Positions 19,947-31,244 of a stretch of DNA of 64,000 nucleotides are shown here, in pieces. How positions within the stretch are numbered: position 1 is the first letter of the stretch; each line of letters begins with the position of its first letter. Location of the stretch: the NCBI GenBank assembly GCA_025765595.1, contig JAIVFH010000019.1:62001-126000 (forward strand). Direction: 5' to 3'. Under the pieces are notes generated by a model that was not told where the DNA came from, searched no databases, and saw only the letters and a list, made by a program, of their open reading frames with translations. Origin of the DNA: Obelidium mucronatum (Eukaryota; Chytridiomycota; Chytridiomycetes; Chytridiales; Chytriomycetaceae). The position numbers and the translations under genes are program-made.

Positions 19947-21144
19947 TTAAACACGTAAGCTCTCCACAATCTCAGAAAACACGGCTTTTTGTTTTGGAAG
20001 CAACGCGTAGCTCAACGAGCAGTATACTACCGGGCAGCCTTCGTACCGAGCAAGGGATTCAGTCAAATTAGTCCCGACTGAACTCGAAACAGTGTCATAC
20101 ACAATTGGAACAAAGCGCTTGCCATGCTGAGAACAGATATCTGAAAAGAAAATCGCGCGAAAAAAAAAAAGATGTAAATGGATGAAAAAAAAGGGAAATT
20201 AAGGGACAGTGGAAGTCTTTACCCTTTAAGCGATGGACAATTTTCCCCTCTCGATAGATTAGAAACCGATCCACCTTGTGGACTGCGACAAGGACACAAT
20301 CAAATCGATCCAATTCAATCTCAATTTCTTCAGGAAGACCAGCGATTCCAACCGTTTCTGTTGAAACCTTGTATCGCAACGAAAGCATTGATGAGATTTT
20401 GCGTTCAAGTTGTTCAGCAACGAGGAGCGATGGCGCGAAATCCGTGTCATGGAGAAACAAGAGAGAAAGCGTTGGCAACGATAATGTTGGTGCTGGTGGT
20501 GGTGGCAGAGAATGGGAAATTGCAAAGGTCCCCTGAGGCTCCAACAAATCTTTTGCAGCAATCAAGCATTACGGCAATTAATATCAGAAAACCAAAAAAC
20601 AATAAGCCAATTACCTTCAAGATTTGATTGACCGGGTTTCTTGGCTTTTCGCTTTCTAATGAAAACAACGGCAATTGCGGCTCCAAGTAATAGCACAATG
20701 GACGAGATTCCCACTCCAAGACCGATTGCCAGGCGATCGTCTTTCGGCGGAGGAGGACCGATTGCCAAGCGATCGTCGTTCGGCGGAGGAGGACCGATTG
20801 TCAAGCGATCGTCTTTCGGCGGAGGAGGGAGAGGGCCGATACTTGTTGATGCTGCATTATTAGGGTCAGGGATAGTTGCGACCATCGTCGATGACAGCGA
20901 AGTAACAGTTGAGGTCACAGCAATTCCTAAGAAAGATTCCACGTTCGGTTTTGGTCGGCAGCCCTTGGAATCGCAAGTTGAAGTTGTGCCAGTCCCGCAT
21001 ATGAATTCACCATCTATGCAAACAAAATTCTCGTTGCCGCAGTTTTTCTTTGCTTTCACGGCCTCGAAGGTGCCACAACTCTGGGCAACAGGGCGTCAGC
21101 TTGGAGAAATAGCCGCTTGGGTTCCTTACATCCGAATAAGACAT
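19947..21144 (-). CDS. Cys-rich receptor-like protein with TIR/SEFIR-like tail (receptor H)
   Basis: Four exons (21130-21144, 20615-21080, 20223-20549, 19947-20140) encode 333 residues on the opposite strand to its paralogues. Micro-exon MSYSD splices to SCGTFEAV...NCGNENFVC...C...C...C. The stalk contains PPPPKDDRLAIG three times in tandem. The span (GISSIVLLLGAAIAVVF) is followed by IRKRKAKK. The cytoplasmic domain is the most divergent of the family, but all blocks are kept: LSLLFLHDTDFAPS, GIAGLPEEI, FDCVLVAVHKVDRF, IYREGKIVHRLK, then GKRFVPIVYD and GCPVVYCSLSY. This divergence makes the invariant residues informative. Confident as a gene; the fold assignment is tentative. Confidence 0.83.
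20721..20830. repeat. Three 36-bp tandem repeats in the receptor H stalk
   Basis: Three copies of a unit starting CCGATTGCCAGGCGATCG lie head to tail in frame, each encoding PPPPKDDRLAIG or a close variant. Copies differ by one to three bases. Confidence 0.9.
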
Positions 21145-22251
21145 CAATTTGGAGGAATTATTGTTGAACTTTTCGCATCCCGAAACAAGGCCAAAGCACA
21201 ACCCCGCCACCGGATCGCACCGCCTCGAGCCTCAGTACAGCTAGTAATATGACTGATGCGGAGGTGTCTCTGAAGCCTGATTTTTGATTTTCTGCTTCGT
21301 TCGTGTTTTAGAGATGACTGGGCCAGAGTACGAACGAGCCCTATTTGATATTTCAGAGGCTGTCCATAAATACGAACCACGCGTGTGAAAGCTCTTAAGC
21401 TTAGTAGCTCTCTTTGCAAGGACGAGATATCGGTGTATGCCTTGCAGTTGCAGGGCTCGCAAACACCACCGTAAAAAATAATGAAATCATATAAGCGTTA
21501 CGGAAGTATGCTTTCAAGTGGGGAAAAGCCTGGTTGTTTGAGAGCAGCACTTTGCTTCCAGTTCATCGAAAGCAAATGTGTTGAGTATGATTGCCATTGA
21601 TTGGGAGGTCAGATACAACGAAACTCAAACTCATTATTACGTGAGGAAATAAAAGAACTATGTTTAGAGATGTTGTACAAACAGAAGCAAGAAACCGAAA
21701 AAAAAAAAGCTATCATCGTTGGCATGGGAACATTGAGTCCCCAAGGTGTCATTGGTGTTGTTATCGATGAGTTCCAAGAGTGACATTTAAATATGTAGTG
21801 AACTATAACCAAAGCCGATTCTCACTGCTATAGCATCAGTTCGCGCCTTATTTTTTGGATCATTTGCTCCACTTGTTGCCGAAATCAAAAATCGGGCTTC
21901 AGACCGACTTCCGCATCAATCATACTACTTACTGTGAGTGCGATGCAGTGATTGCGCTTTGGCCTTGTTATGCAGACTAGCTAGAAAAAAACAAAGATTG
22001 GAGACTAGATCGGCCTAGGTGTTGAGCTGTCCCACATAACGTCTTATTTGGTATTAAATTGCTGTGAACTTACTGGTCATCAAGTTCGATTGCTGGCATT
22101 AATGGGGTTGCTTCCACGTCCACTACAAGAAAACAGGAATGCGATTGCCTATATGATACTTACGCAAATGCTAGTGGTCTGGATGTGCTTCTGTGATCGG
22201 CGGGATGAACGGTGCTTTTGAAGATGGGAAAAAAATGGACAAAAAATTTCA
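21145..22251. other. Gene-poor interval between receptors H and I
   Basis: I find no supportable gene in these 1.1 kb. Short open frames of 60-90 codons on both strands lack introns, domains or paralogues. The first 300 bp would hold the receptor H promoter and the last 200 bp that of receptor I. Confidence 0.5.
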
Positions 22252-23363
22252 ATGTTTTATGCGCTTGTGCTGGCTATCGGCAGCGTTGCCGCCCAGGGCA
22301 CCTCGAAGTGCGAAGGCGCTGGCTGGCCCTTGTTTTCCTCCAGCATTCCTTCTGGTAACATTGAGTGCATCGGCAGGGGCACGTCCATCCCAGCTTGCCG
22401 CGCATTAGGACGGACAGGCGCGAAATACGTGCTGACAGTGCAGGTATTTAATTAAGCAGTATTCCGGATGCGCGCTGACGGCTGCGGCAGAACGACGGCA
22501 ATCTCGTAGTGTACAACGCGGCCACCAACGCCGCCGCGTGGTCGTCGGGCAGCTTCAGCCTCACTCAGGTCGACAGCGACACGGCGCTGCGCTATCTTCC
22601 GAGCGGCGAAGTTGCGCTGGTGGCCGGCAGTCGCGGACTCGTGTGGTCGCTGCGGACAGCGGGCGGCACAAACGGATGGCTGTGCGTCGACACGGAGAGA
22701 GGAAACGTCGTGCTGTACGAGAACCAAAAACTGGTGTGGGACTCAGAGGGCGGGTACAAGGATGGATCGGGATACCCGCTGAACCCTGCCACCACAACTC
22801 AACAACGACAAACACAAGCAAACACCGTCCTTCCAACTGCGAGTCCTCTTCAATCGGATCCTTCTCCTCAGAATTCTCCCAAGCCTTCTCTGCCGCCCAC
22901 TACCCAGACTCCAGAACTACCACCACCAACCTCGTCGTTTTCGGCTGGTGCAATTGCAGCTGTCGTCGTTGCTTCTTTTGTGCTCCTAGGCTTCGGTGCA
23001 TTCCTTCTCTATCGGCGCAAAAAATTTACTGAAGTTTCTCGACGCGATATCTTACAGCCTGTCACTGTTCCTTTTATAACAGTTCCAGCCCCAGCTCCAA
23101 AACACATTGGCCCTCCTCCTAATAATATTGAAATGACTGAAACTCCAACCAGTTACACAACTGGGCGGCCCATTCCCACCGCGTTTTTCATGGCGAAAGA
23201 TAATTACCCCATTACAGGCGAATCCAAACATGACGGAGAACTGACGTTGATTGCTGGAGCTCGAGTAGAAGTTATTGATACACGAGATGAATGGTACCGG
23301 GGAAGAACAGAACCTGGCGCATTTTACTGGGTACACAAATCCAGGTTAGAGCCTGTTGGTTGA
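22252..23363 (+). CDS. B-lectin receptor-like protein with SH3 tail (receptor I)
   Basis: Exons 22252-22443 and 22491-23363 encode 354 residues. The signal peptide is MFYALVLAIGSVAAQ. The lectin domain has NDGNLVVYNAATN, DTALRYLPSGEVALVAGS, VWSLRTAGG and GNVVLYENQKLVW, closest to receptor J. A Pro/Ser/Thr stalk, one span (GAIAAVVVASFVLLGFGAFL), YRRKK and a C-terminal SH3 (FMAKDNYPITGESKHDGELT, then VEVIDTRDEWYRGR, FYWVHKSRLEPVG) follow. The first 500 bp of coding DNA are much richer in G+C than the rest of the gene and than receptor J, with an abrupt change near 22790. Confidence 0.9.
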
Positions 23364-23538
23364 ATTTGCTAGCAATAATTGCGTTTCTGTTGAATGAATA
23401 AATGAATGTTATTTAATTTTTCAATAATTTAATGTTGTTTTGTACAAGTATGCCGTGTGACACAAATATTGTCATAGCTGGGATAAATGTAAGCAACCGC
23501 AATCTCTCACAATCCCATTCAAAAAAATAAATAAATTC

Positions 23539-24401
23539 ATGGGCGCCTCTGAAACATCCAGAAACCCAAATTCATTATTGGTCAAGCCCGTTGACGAGCG
23601 GGCAGACGCTGCAAAGTTGCCACCTGGACTGCTTTCATTCATTCCACAACTGCTAGCAGATGGTAACAAAGAATTGGCCAAGGTAAAAATCCTACTCCGA
23701 TACGCTGATACATCCCTCATATTCCTTTTGTTCATCAAGAACTTAATCTTTATTCTTCAGATTGACAATTCTCTGCATCAGGCGCCAATCATTGTCGAAA
23801 TCGCGTATTTGACAAAGCTTCGGCACGTATACGTACTTGCCTACGTAATAGTTGCAGTCTTGTATGTGATTTTAGTAGCCGCCAATATTTTTGGTGGGTT
23901 TTTGACATATTGTTTGGCGATTGGTTGGCCCATTATTCAAAGTTTACGGGCGGCGAAGGAATGCAAAAAGGAGTCGGTCCAGCAATGGTAAAGCTATTAA
24001 ACCGTTTTGTGGATAGAGTAACGTGTTTCATTTTTTTTTGTTTGAGACAGGCTTTCGTATTGGATTATATTGGCCCTATTTACTCTTGTAGAGTATGGCG
24101 GCAATAGACTGCTTTCATTATTTCCGTTCTACTATTTTATAAAACTGGTCTTCATACTGTGGCTTATTATTCCTTATTTCAGGGTGAGTGTCAGAATATT
24201 TGAATAGTAACAAAAACTTAACGGAATAATACATCAACGTAGGGATCATTAATCATATACAATGTTCTCTTGGAGAACATTTTGCCTCTAATTTCAGAAT
24301 CAGCGAAACCCGAGCAAACTACTGATTCAAAAGCCGAAATTGTGGTGAAGAGGAAAGAACATCGGATGATGAAGAACGACTTCATTGGACTAATTGCGTA
24401 A
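23539..24401 (+). CDS. TB2/DP1/HVA22 family membrane protein (Yop1/REEP-like)
   Basis: Four exons (23539-23682, 23761-23987, 24051-24183, 24243-24401) encode 220 residues. The core matches the HVA22/DP1 pattern: hydrophobic hairpin LAYVIVAVLYVILVAANIFG, then GWPIIQSLRAAKE, WLSYWIILALFTLVEY, FPFYYFIKLVFILWLIIP and a final IIYNVLLENILP. Family members shape tubular ER membrane. A 70-residue N-terminal extension and a Lys-rich tail lie outside the core. It is a single housekeeping-type gene inside the receptor array and its frame is intact, so it was probably present before the array expanded. Confidence 0.88.
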
Positions 24402-24589
24402 AATATATCCCTCTTATTTCAACCAACTGGTCCCGACCTTGATTTGTGTAACCAATAAAAGGGGTTCATTTCGCGTTTCAATAATTGTTACAAGATCTTC
24501 CAAAACCCAATGTTAGTTCTGCGTTATATTTGGCTTTGCGTTTGGCTGGGTATTCGGCTGTCGCCTTGCGAGGAACAAGGAAGTGGAAA

Positions 24590-24700
24590 CAATTCTGCGC
24601 CACCTCTGGGCCGCCTGTGCGTAACCGCGCGGCTCCTCTGCTGCCAACCACCAATTGAACTGTGCAATTCGAGAGATACGAAAGCCTCGTGCTGGATTCG
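24590..24700 (-). pseudogene. B-lectin fragment
   Basis: The minus strand reads STRLSYLSNCTVQLVVGSRG then LRTGG, matching DVRLSYLSNGDIQMVSGSRV (receptor J) and the VAGSRG...LRTAGG of receptor I. No signal peptide, stalk, span or SH3 remains in frame. It is oriented opposite to the functional lectin receptors. Confidence 0.55.
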
Positions 24701-25222
24701 ATTTGACTGGTGTTGGATAAATGATGGTAAAACTGTGACCGTATAAACAGTTTAAAAAAACCGGGCAACTTTTTGTTCTGTCCTTGCGTGATACTATTTT
24801 TCTTCATTTAAAATTAGGCGGTTTATTCCAGTCATATCGTGTATACTCCTCAGTCCATGAATTGCCCAGGGCGATTCATTGCGCTTCTTTGAAGCGACAG
24901 ACAAGCACTCATTCAAATCGACGGATGAAAAATGTAGTGGGTACGTAAGGACGATTGAATGATTCAGAATGAAAGGAAGTCAAAAGTACATCATGGCAAC
25001 AGTTGGAAAGGCAACCCCCTCCATCACAGTGCGATTTTGTTCCTGCGGAAACCCGACTGGGTTGCGCAACTGGGCTTGCATCACAGTCGGTTGCGTCTAC
25101 ATCGCGTCGGGATGCGTCTGGAAGCCGGCAAACCACGGCGGCGCAATGGCGGCGTTCAAGTTGGCAAATGCGCTCATTTTGAAAAGTTTTTGTTGGTGTT
25201 CTGCTTTGCCACCGTTTGTCAT

Positions 25223-25465
25223 TTAACCTTGCAGCAAGGACACAATGAAATCGATGCAATTCGGAGCGTGCAGTCTCAATTTCTTCAGGAAGAGCAGCGA
25301 TTCCAACCGTTTCTGTTGAAACGTTGAACTGCGACGAGAGATTTGATTCTGAGTGACGAGGAGCGACGGTCCGAAATCAGTGTTATGGAAAACCAAGAGA
25401 GAAAGAAATGGCTTGGCAATAAGATTGTTGGTGCTGGGGAGAGAATCATGATTAACAATGTTCAA
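25223..25465 (-). pseudogene. Fragment of a TIR/SEFIR-like cytoplasmic domain
   Basis: On the minus strand, PFLSLLVFHNTDFGPSLLV matches LSLLFLHDTDFAPSLLV of receptor H; the DNA then keeps the counterpart of STETVGIAGLPEEIE in another frame, followed by an FDCVL-like piece. At least two frame breaks and an internal deletion are present, and the IYREGK block is absent. Confidence 0.65.
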
Positions 25466-25494
25466 AAAATAAGATATCCATTCAGCTTGACTAT

Positions 25495-25722
25495 GGCAGC
25501 TTCTTTAGCAGGAAGTTCTGCGAATAGCCACAATCACACCATCGACAGCAACCAACAGCATTGGACCGACAACGAGTATCGACTATTTCCCTCCTCCTCC
25601 TCCTCCGAAAGATAATCGCCTGCCAATTGGGGGAATCTCGTCTATCGATTAGAAAGCGTCATTGTGATTAGAAAGCGGAAAGCCAAGATACCCTTGGTCC
25701 CTGCCAATCAAATGTTGACGGT
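25495..25722 (+). pseudogene. Fragment of a receptor stalk and post-membrane region
   Basis: On the plus strand, PPPPPPKDNRLPIG, GISSI and VIVIRKRKAKIP followed by a GTAATT donor match the stalk and stop-transfer of receptor H (PPPPKDDRLAIG, GISSIV, VVFIRKRKAKKP, GTAATT). Most of the membrane span is deleted and a stop lies after GISSI. It points the opposite way to the adjoining cytoplasmic fragment, so a former receptor was broken and partly inverted. Confidence 0.6.
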
Positions 25723-25926
25723 AATTCGATTTTTTCGTTGTTGGTTGCCCGTAATACTGAGACGAGACGGAGCCTTTCTGGAATCCAGGGCAGGTGAATC
25801 TGGTCGACAACGAATCCCGCTCTTGTTTTTACAGCTTGCCAATGCAGAGCCCTATGGATCGTGATCCAGCCCGCAGATCTTAATAGTATCATTTACCCAA
25901 ATTGGTAAAATCTCATCGAAGAAGCA

Positions 25927-27068
25927 ATGCACATTTCCATCGCCCTGGCTGCTTTCGCGATCAGCACCGTTGCGGCCCAGGGCTCCTCGAGTCTTTGTGA
26001 AGGAGTTGGCTGGCCAGTGTTTGCGTCAGCCGGAACTGCAGGTTCCTCGATTTGTATTGGCCGGACTCAATCGATGGCGGCTTGTCAGGCATTGCGGTTG
26101 CCAGGCGGAAAGTTCGAACTAACAGTGCAGGTGTTTACTTAATTCTGCAAAGTGTGACAGCATGTGTCCTGATCGCTTTGTTTCAGAACGATGGTAATTT
26201 GGTTGTATACAACACTGCTACAAAGGCGTTTCTGTGGGCTTCTGGCAGCAACGGCCCAGTTGCCTCAGATGTGAGACTCTCGTATCTGTCGAATGGGGAT
26301 ATTCAAATGGTGTCTGGCAGTAGAGTCGCGTGGTCCTTAGAGACTGTGGGATCAAACGGATTGTTGTGCATTGACACAAACAACGGAAAGCTGACTTTTT
26401 ACGACAACAACGGAGGAACTCTGGGAAATCCAGTTTGGGATTCGTTTACAAACCAGTACAAAGCTGGATCTGGATACCCAAACGCTGGTCGCGTTACGGC
26501 TACCACGATCAGGACTACGACTGTAGCACCTCAACCGCAACCACAAACTCAACCAAATTCAGTCGATACAACTATGGCTCCTCGTCCATCACTGCCGTCT
26601 CCTGTTACTCCGCCGCCGCCGCCGCCTTCTCCCCCTCCCCCCTTTCCAACTGGTGCAATTGCGGCAATTGTTGTTGTTACTTGTTTTCTCTTGGGTATCG
26701 GAGGATTCCTTCTCTATCGCCGCAAGAAGGCCGCGGAACTCAAGCAAGCTGAGGCCTTGCAACCTGTAATTAACCCTTACTTAACAACTCCAGCTCCACA
26801 CCCGTACATCGGCCCACCTCCAACAGAAATCGAAATGAGAGAAGTTCCACCCACATCCACAACTGGGCGTCCGACTCCCTCGGCGTTTTACATGGCGAAA
26901 GATAATTACCCCATTGAAGGTCAATCCAAACATGACGGAGAACTGATATTGATTGCTGGAGCTCGTGTCGAAGTTGTTGAAACGCGTGCAGATGGGTGGT
27001 GCCGGGGGAGAACTGAACCCGGTGCTTTTTATTGGGTTCATAATTCCAGGCTTGGGCTAATTGGATGA
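25927..27068 (+). CDS. B-lectin receptor-like protein with SH3 tail (receptor J)
   Basis: Exons 25927-26130 and 26187-27068 encode 361 residues. The signal peptide is MHISIALAAFAISTVAAQ. The lectin has NDGNLVVYNTATKAFLW, SDVRLSYLSNGDIQMVSGS, VAWSLETVGSNGLLC and LTFYDNNGG. The stalk is Gln/Pro/Thr-rich with a Pro run, the span is GAIAAIVVVTCFLLGIGGFL, then YRRKKAA. The SH3 (FYMAKDNYPIEGQSKHDGEL, then VEVVETRADGWCRGR, FYWVHNSRLGLIG) ends the protein. It differs from receptor I mostly by substitutions and lacks the GC-rich 5' section. Confidence 0.9.
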
Positions 27069-27249
27069 GTTGAAACTTAACAAAGACGTCATGAATTTTT
27101 CATCATATGTACGCAATAAGGCGTCCTTCTGTTTTCTTTCTCTCTTGAAAAACCTTGTTTTCTTCAGATATTGATGATTGCGCCTGTGGGGGTTGTTGCC
27201 CGGATCTCATTCTCTTCGACTCTATACTCTGGTCAACCTTTCGGTTCTT

Positions 27250-27685
27250 TATCATGCATTCGGCGTTCCCTTTCGAATTTGCCATGCCAAGTGGCGGAGA
27301 ATATGAGCTGGCAGTACAGATAGATTCCGTATTGTTCAGTAGAGTGTGATACGTCGCTGCGATGCTGATTGATCGTTTTCTTTCAGAATGATGTAAACTA
27401 GCAGTGTACAAAAACTGGCCCAATTGCGTCAGACTCAAGACTTTCATATCTTGCAAATGGTTTTATTCAGGTGTCCTGTTTCTTCCCACAAAAGAACAGA
27501 AAAGAACTAACCGCTTTCGTCCAATCAGTCATGCGCTTCAGCTTAGAAATCCAACGCGTTTGCCTTTTCTCTTTATTTCACTATAGGTCACCCATAGCTT
27601 TTCTCTTTATTTCACTATAGGTCACGCATAGCTCAGGCACGCCGCCCTTCCTCAAAGCGAAAGACAACTCATTCGACTAACGTTG
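27250..27685 (+). pseudogene. Decayed B-lectin/SH3 receptor copy
   Basis: The remnant reads SGGEYELAVQ at the usual exon end, but the donor GT has become AT. A second exon starts NDVN, then a stop, and continues in another frame as TGPIASDSRLSYLANGFIQV. Near 27636-27680 a piece PPFLKAKDN matches the SH3 start (AFYMAKDN). The rest of lectin, stalk and span is deleted. Confidence 0.65.
27564..27635. repeat. 36-bp tandem duplication
   Basis: Two adjacent copies of a 36-bp unit beginning TTTTCTCTTTATTTCACTAT and ending near CATAGC, differing by one base (CACCCAT against CACGCAT). They lie within the decayed receptor copy. Confidence 0.85.
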
Positions 27686-27826
27686 ACGTGGTAACAGTAA
27701 ATACAATTTCTTTTCAATCTTCATTTGTATTCCGTGGGAGGAACCAACAACGTTTTATTACTTGAAATTGCAAACTCCTTACATCTCTAAACAGCACATT
27801 TCTTCTTCCTTCTTTTCGCACCGACT

Positions 27827-30800
27827 CTAGCTCGTCTTTGTTGCAACATAACCACCTGGATTCGCCTCTCGAATCAACTTCAAGAACACTTCTTCCAAGG
27901 TAGTCTGCGAAATACCCCAACTTTTTACAATTCCTTCTTTGTTCTCCTCCAACCATTTTACAAAGGATGGAATCGATGGAGTACTTGAAATAGGGAACTG
28001 GTAAATCAAAGCACCAGCAGAATCGTCTTCCAAATTGGCACCAGGCACGGCTGAGCTCACTTTTTGTTTCATGGCTTCAGGGTTGGACGTGATGACAGAA
28101 ATACGGTAACCCGCACCAAACTTGTTTTTAAGCGAGATAGAGTTACCTAGAAATAGAAGGGAATCAGACACGCTGTTCGAAAATCAAGAAAAAACTCACC
28201 GATGGCAGAAAGTTGTCCATGGGCCATGATAGCAATACGGTCACCCAACACGTCAGCTTCTTCCATGGAATGCGTCGTCAGGATAATCACACGGTCTTTC
28301 TTGAACTTCTCAATAAACGACCAAACGTGACGACGGTTCACTGGGTCCATTCCGGTAGTTGGTTCATCCATGAAAATGACTCTTGGGTCTCCAATGGTGG
28401 CAATAACAAGTGACAATCTTCTCTTCATACCACCAGAGTAAGTTCCTGCACGAACATCCTTCACAGTCCAGAGCTTCACGGCCTTGAGACGTTCTTCGAA
28501 GAGGACAGTCCATTCGGCTTTTGGGACACCCTTGAGACCAGCGTACAGTTCAATGTGTTCACGGGCTGTCAAATCTTCAAAGAGAATGTCGTGTTGTGGA
28601 CACACTCCAAGCATACGACGAATTTGAGACATTTGAGTACGAACAGAAAGACCACAGATGAGTGCGTCTCCAGAGGTGGGTGGGGTGAGACCAGCAAGCA
28701 TGGACATCGTGGTGGATTTACCAGCACCGTTTTGTCCCAACAGAGCAAGACTTAAAAAAGTAGTAACACCAATGTCAGCAATGGATTCGAGAAAGTCAAA
28801 AGGTTACATACAGTTTTCCTTCAGCAAGAGTGAAAGAAGAGTTTCTGACGGCATGCTTGTCCAACTTTGACTTAAAGAAGGGGTTCTTGCGGTATGTCTT
28901 GCGGAGACGAACAATCTTGACAGCACTGTCGTCCTCTGCAAAATGCAAAAGTTGAGTCACAAAACATAGCACACACAATAAAAAAATTCTCACCAAGAGA
29001 CAAAGCTTTCACTCGTTCCGCCGCAACATCTTCTTCCTCTTTTCCCAAGTCCAAGTCCCCAGCAACAGGGGCGCCAACCTTACGAACCCATTCCTGAACA
29101 TCCAATTCTCCTCTAACTTTTTCGTAACCCCAGTAGCTTGGCAAAAATGGAAAGTAGAATGGTTGAGCAGTTCCGTATTCATCTGGAATCACGGCATCCA
29201 AGTACCAAGTGACGACACCCCAAATCGCAATATCCATAATCATCAAGTACCAAGCAGTAACCGGGTTTGGAAGTTGTGGGTATCCATCGTTCTGGTAGTT
29301 TGGCAACAAGTTTTGTGGGATTGAGGAGTAGAGGTTGTCCCATGGGAAACCTGGACCAGGGATGTAGGTGGAAGTGAGTTGATCGAGGCGTCCAGTAGTG
29401 AATGTGGAAATGTCGAGGAAGAGACGACCAAAATTGAAGAATGGAATGAGAGCCAAGACTGTTATTTTTTTGTGGGGGAGGAAAAAAAATGAGAAAATTT
29501 TTCAGATCAAAAAGATTGCACCAAAGAGATAAAGAAAGACAAACTCACTCCATGGGACAAAATCTGGAATCAAGGTAGGGACCCACCAAATGTATCCCAA
29601 TTGACCACTCGAAAAGACAAAAGACTCAAACAAGAGACCAATCACAAACACAAAGATTCCGAGAAGAACGGCGGCTCTGGCCTGACGAACAACACAGGTC
29701 ATGGCAAAAGCCAACATAACCATACTTTCCCCAAAGAGGAAAAAGGTGATCCAAAGGGCAAAGAAGTTGGCGTTTCTGAACACCTCGAAACCAAACGCGA
29801 GACCAAAGAGGACCGTGAGAAGAGAGTTGATCAAGACCAGGAAGGAAACAGAGAGGTAGTTTGAGATCCAGTACACGCATGGATAGAGACCCATCATCTC
29901 CATTCCATGACGCAGCTTGGCTTCCTTTTCACCCACAATCTGGTTAAGAACGGAGATGAAAATAACCATGACAGAGCAGAAGAAGAAACAGGAACCGAGA
30001 GTTTGAACGATTGTGTCGGAGAGAGTTACAGACGGAATCAATGGCCAGTCCTTGAGCTGGTAGTCCAAGTTGGCTTGTTTTGTGTTTCCATTCAAACCAG
30101 TAATAATCGCTTCGTCCAATCCTCTAACCATTCCAATTAACTCACGACCGTAAATGTCGCTTCCATTGGCACTCAAACTGGCATTGTACCACAACTGGTA
30201 ACGAACATTAACGTATGGAGTTGTGACGGTGTCAAAAGTGACTGCCCAACGAGTCACATTGGGATGGTTCAGGGCGTAGTTGTAGATGAAGTCTTGTGAA
30301 GACACAGGGTAGATTGTCGAGGCATCGTCTTTTGAAGGAGAATAGTTTGCGTCAGTGATGGGCGACGTAGCGATTTTGAAGGTGGTTCCAGTGCGGTTCT
30401 GATTAGCATTGGCAAAGTTTTGCATATATTGAGTTGTTTCGGCCGTCTGAGGATAGTACATCATCAGGAGGCAGTTTCCAGTGTAGGACTAGGTTGAATA
30501 TTGAGAGTTAGATCATTCTCAAAACTACGACTACAAGGAGGGCCTTACCGTGCAGGGTTTGACGCCTGCAGTTTATCAGATTTTAATAAGACAAAGTGGT
30601 TAGGTCTTAGTGTGTTGTATTTTACAGAAGTGATTGACTAACCATCCAAAGCACCCACAGGGGGGTGTGGGTTGGACAGCTTCTGGTTCGAATAGTCGGC
30701 CTGCTGAAGAACAAACAGAACCAAGTGGAAAATGAGCGGAGCGACGACGGTCTGGGCGAGAGTCGATGCCTTGTATCTCCACTAAAGTCAGGAGAAAGTT

Positions 30801-30963
30801 GGTTGGAGCTTCAGATCTAACCACCACATCATCGCTTTAGGACGCCATTACCCACCTGCAAAACAGCATTTCGCTTGAGCATGATCACCATCTGGGAGGC
30901 AAATGCCGCAAAGAAGGACTGCTTCTTGAGCACCTTCGGGGCCGTGGCTTCGATGTTACTCAT
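27827..30963 (-). CDS. ABC transporter, subfamily A-like half-transporter
   Basis: The gene starts MSNIEATAPKVLKKQS and runs through at least eight exons to a stop at 27827, about 950 residues. The third coding exon is tiny (about 17 nt, GVKPCT). Order: a first membrane helix (TVVAPLIFHLVLFVLQ), a large lumenal or extracellular loop with several N-x-S/T sites, a bundle of membrane helices (FFFCSVMVIFISVLNQIV, VSFLVLINSLLTVLFG), then one ATPase domain with Walker A GQNGAGKST, Q-loop VCPQHDILF, signature YSGGMKRR, Walker B VIFMDEP and H-loop TTHSMEEAD. The [14 protein letters not shown] tail is typical of ABCA proteins, which move lipids. It is transcribed divergently from a second ABCA gene. 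Confidence 0.9.
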
Positions 30964-31244
30964 TCTCCTTCAGTCAAAGTCTTTCTGGATTTACAAATTC
31001 CAATTAGGCTCAAGTTACCAACAAGTATGGCGTTTACCAACACTAAAAATGGCAGCGTGCCGCTTGTATCGATGGTTTTATAATCACAAATTGCCAATTC
31101 CAAGTTGACAAATTAGGAAATTACCGATTTCTCAGTCACAGAATTCCCACGAAATCGCATTTGGATTTGATTTGATTTGCTAAACACTGCTAGAGTTCTA
31201 CTTAGAAGGTATTTGACTTGAAGCGGCACCGAACTGCCACATTT
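30964..31244. promoter_or_regulatory. Shared divergent promoter region of the two ABCA genes
   Basis: These 281 bp separate two start codons that point away from each other. No clear motif stands out beyond AT-rich stretches such as TTTGATTTGATTTG. Co-regulation of the pair is possible but inferred only from the layout. Confidence 0.45.

Noticed and set aside
21601..21783. 60-codon frame with RNSNSLL similar to RNPNSLL of the HVA22 gene
   Set aside because: The match is about eight residues and not extended; too little to call a gene or a relic.
30688..30705. tRNA-like T-loop GGTTCGAAT
   Set aside because: It lies in a coding exon of the ABCA gene and no acceptor stem or other arms surround it. 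I found no tRNA or rRNA gene in the window.
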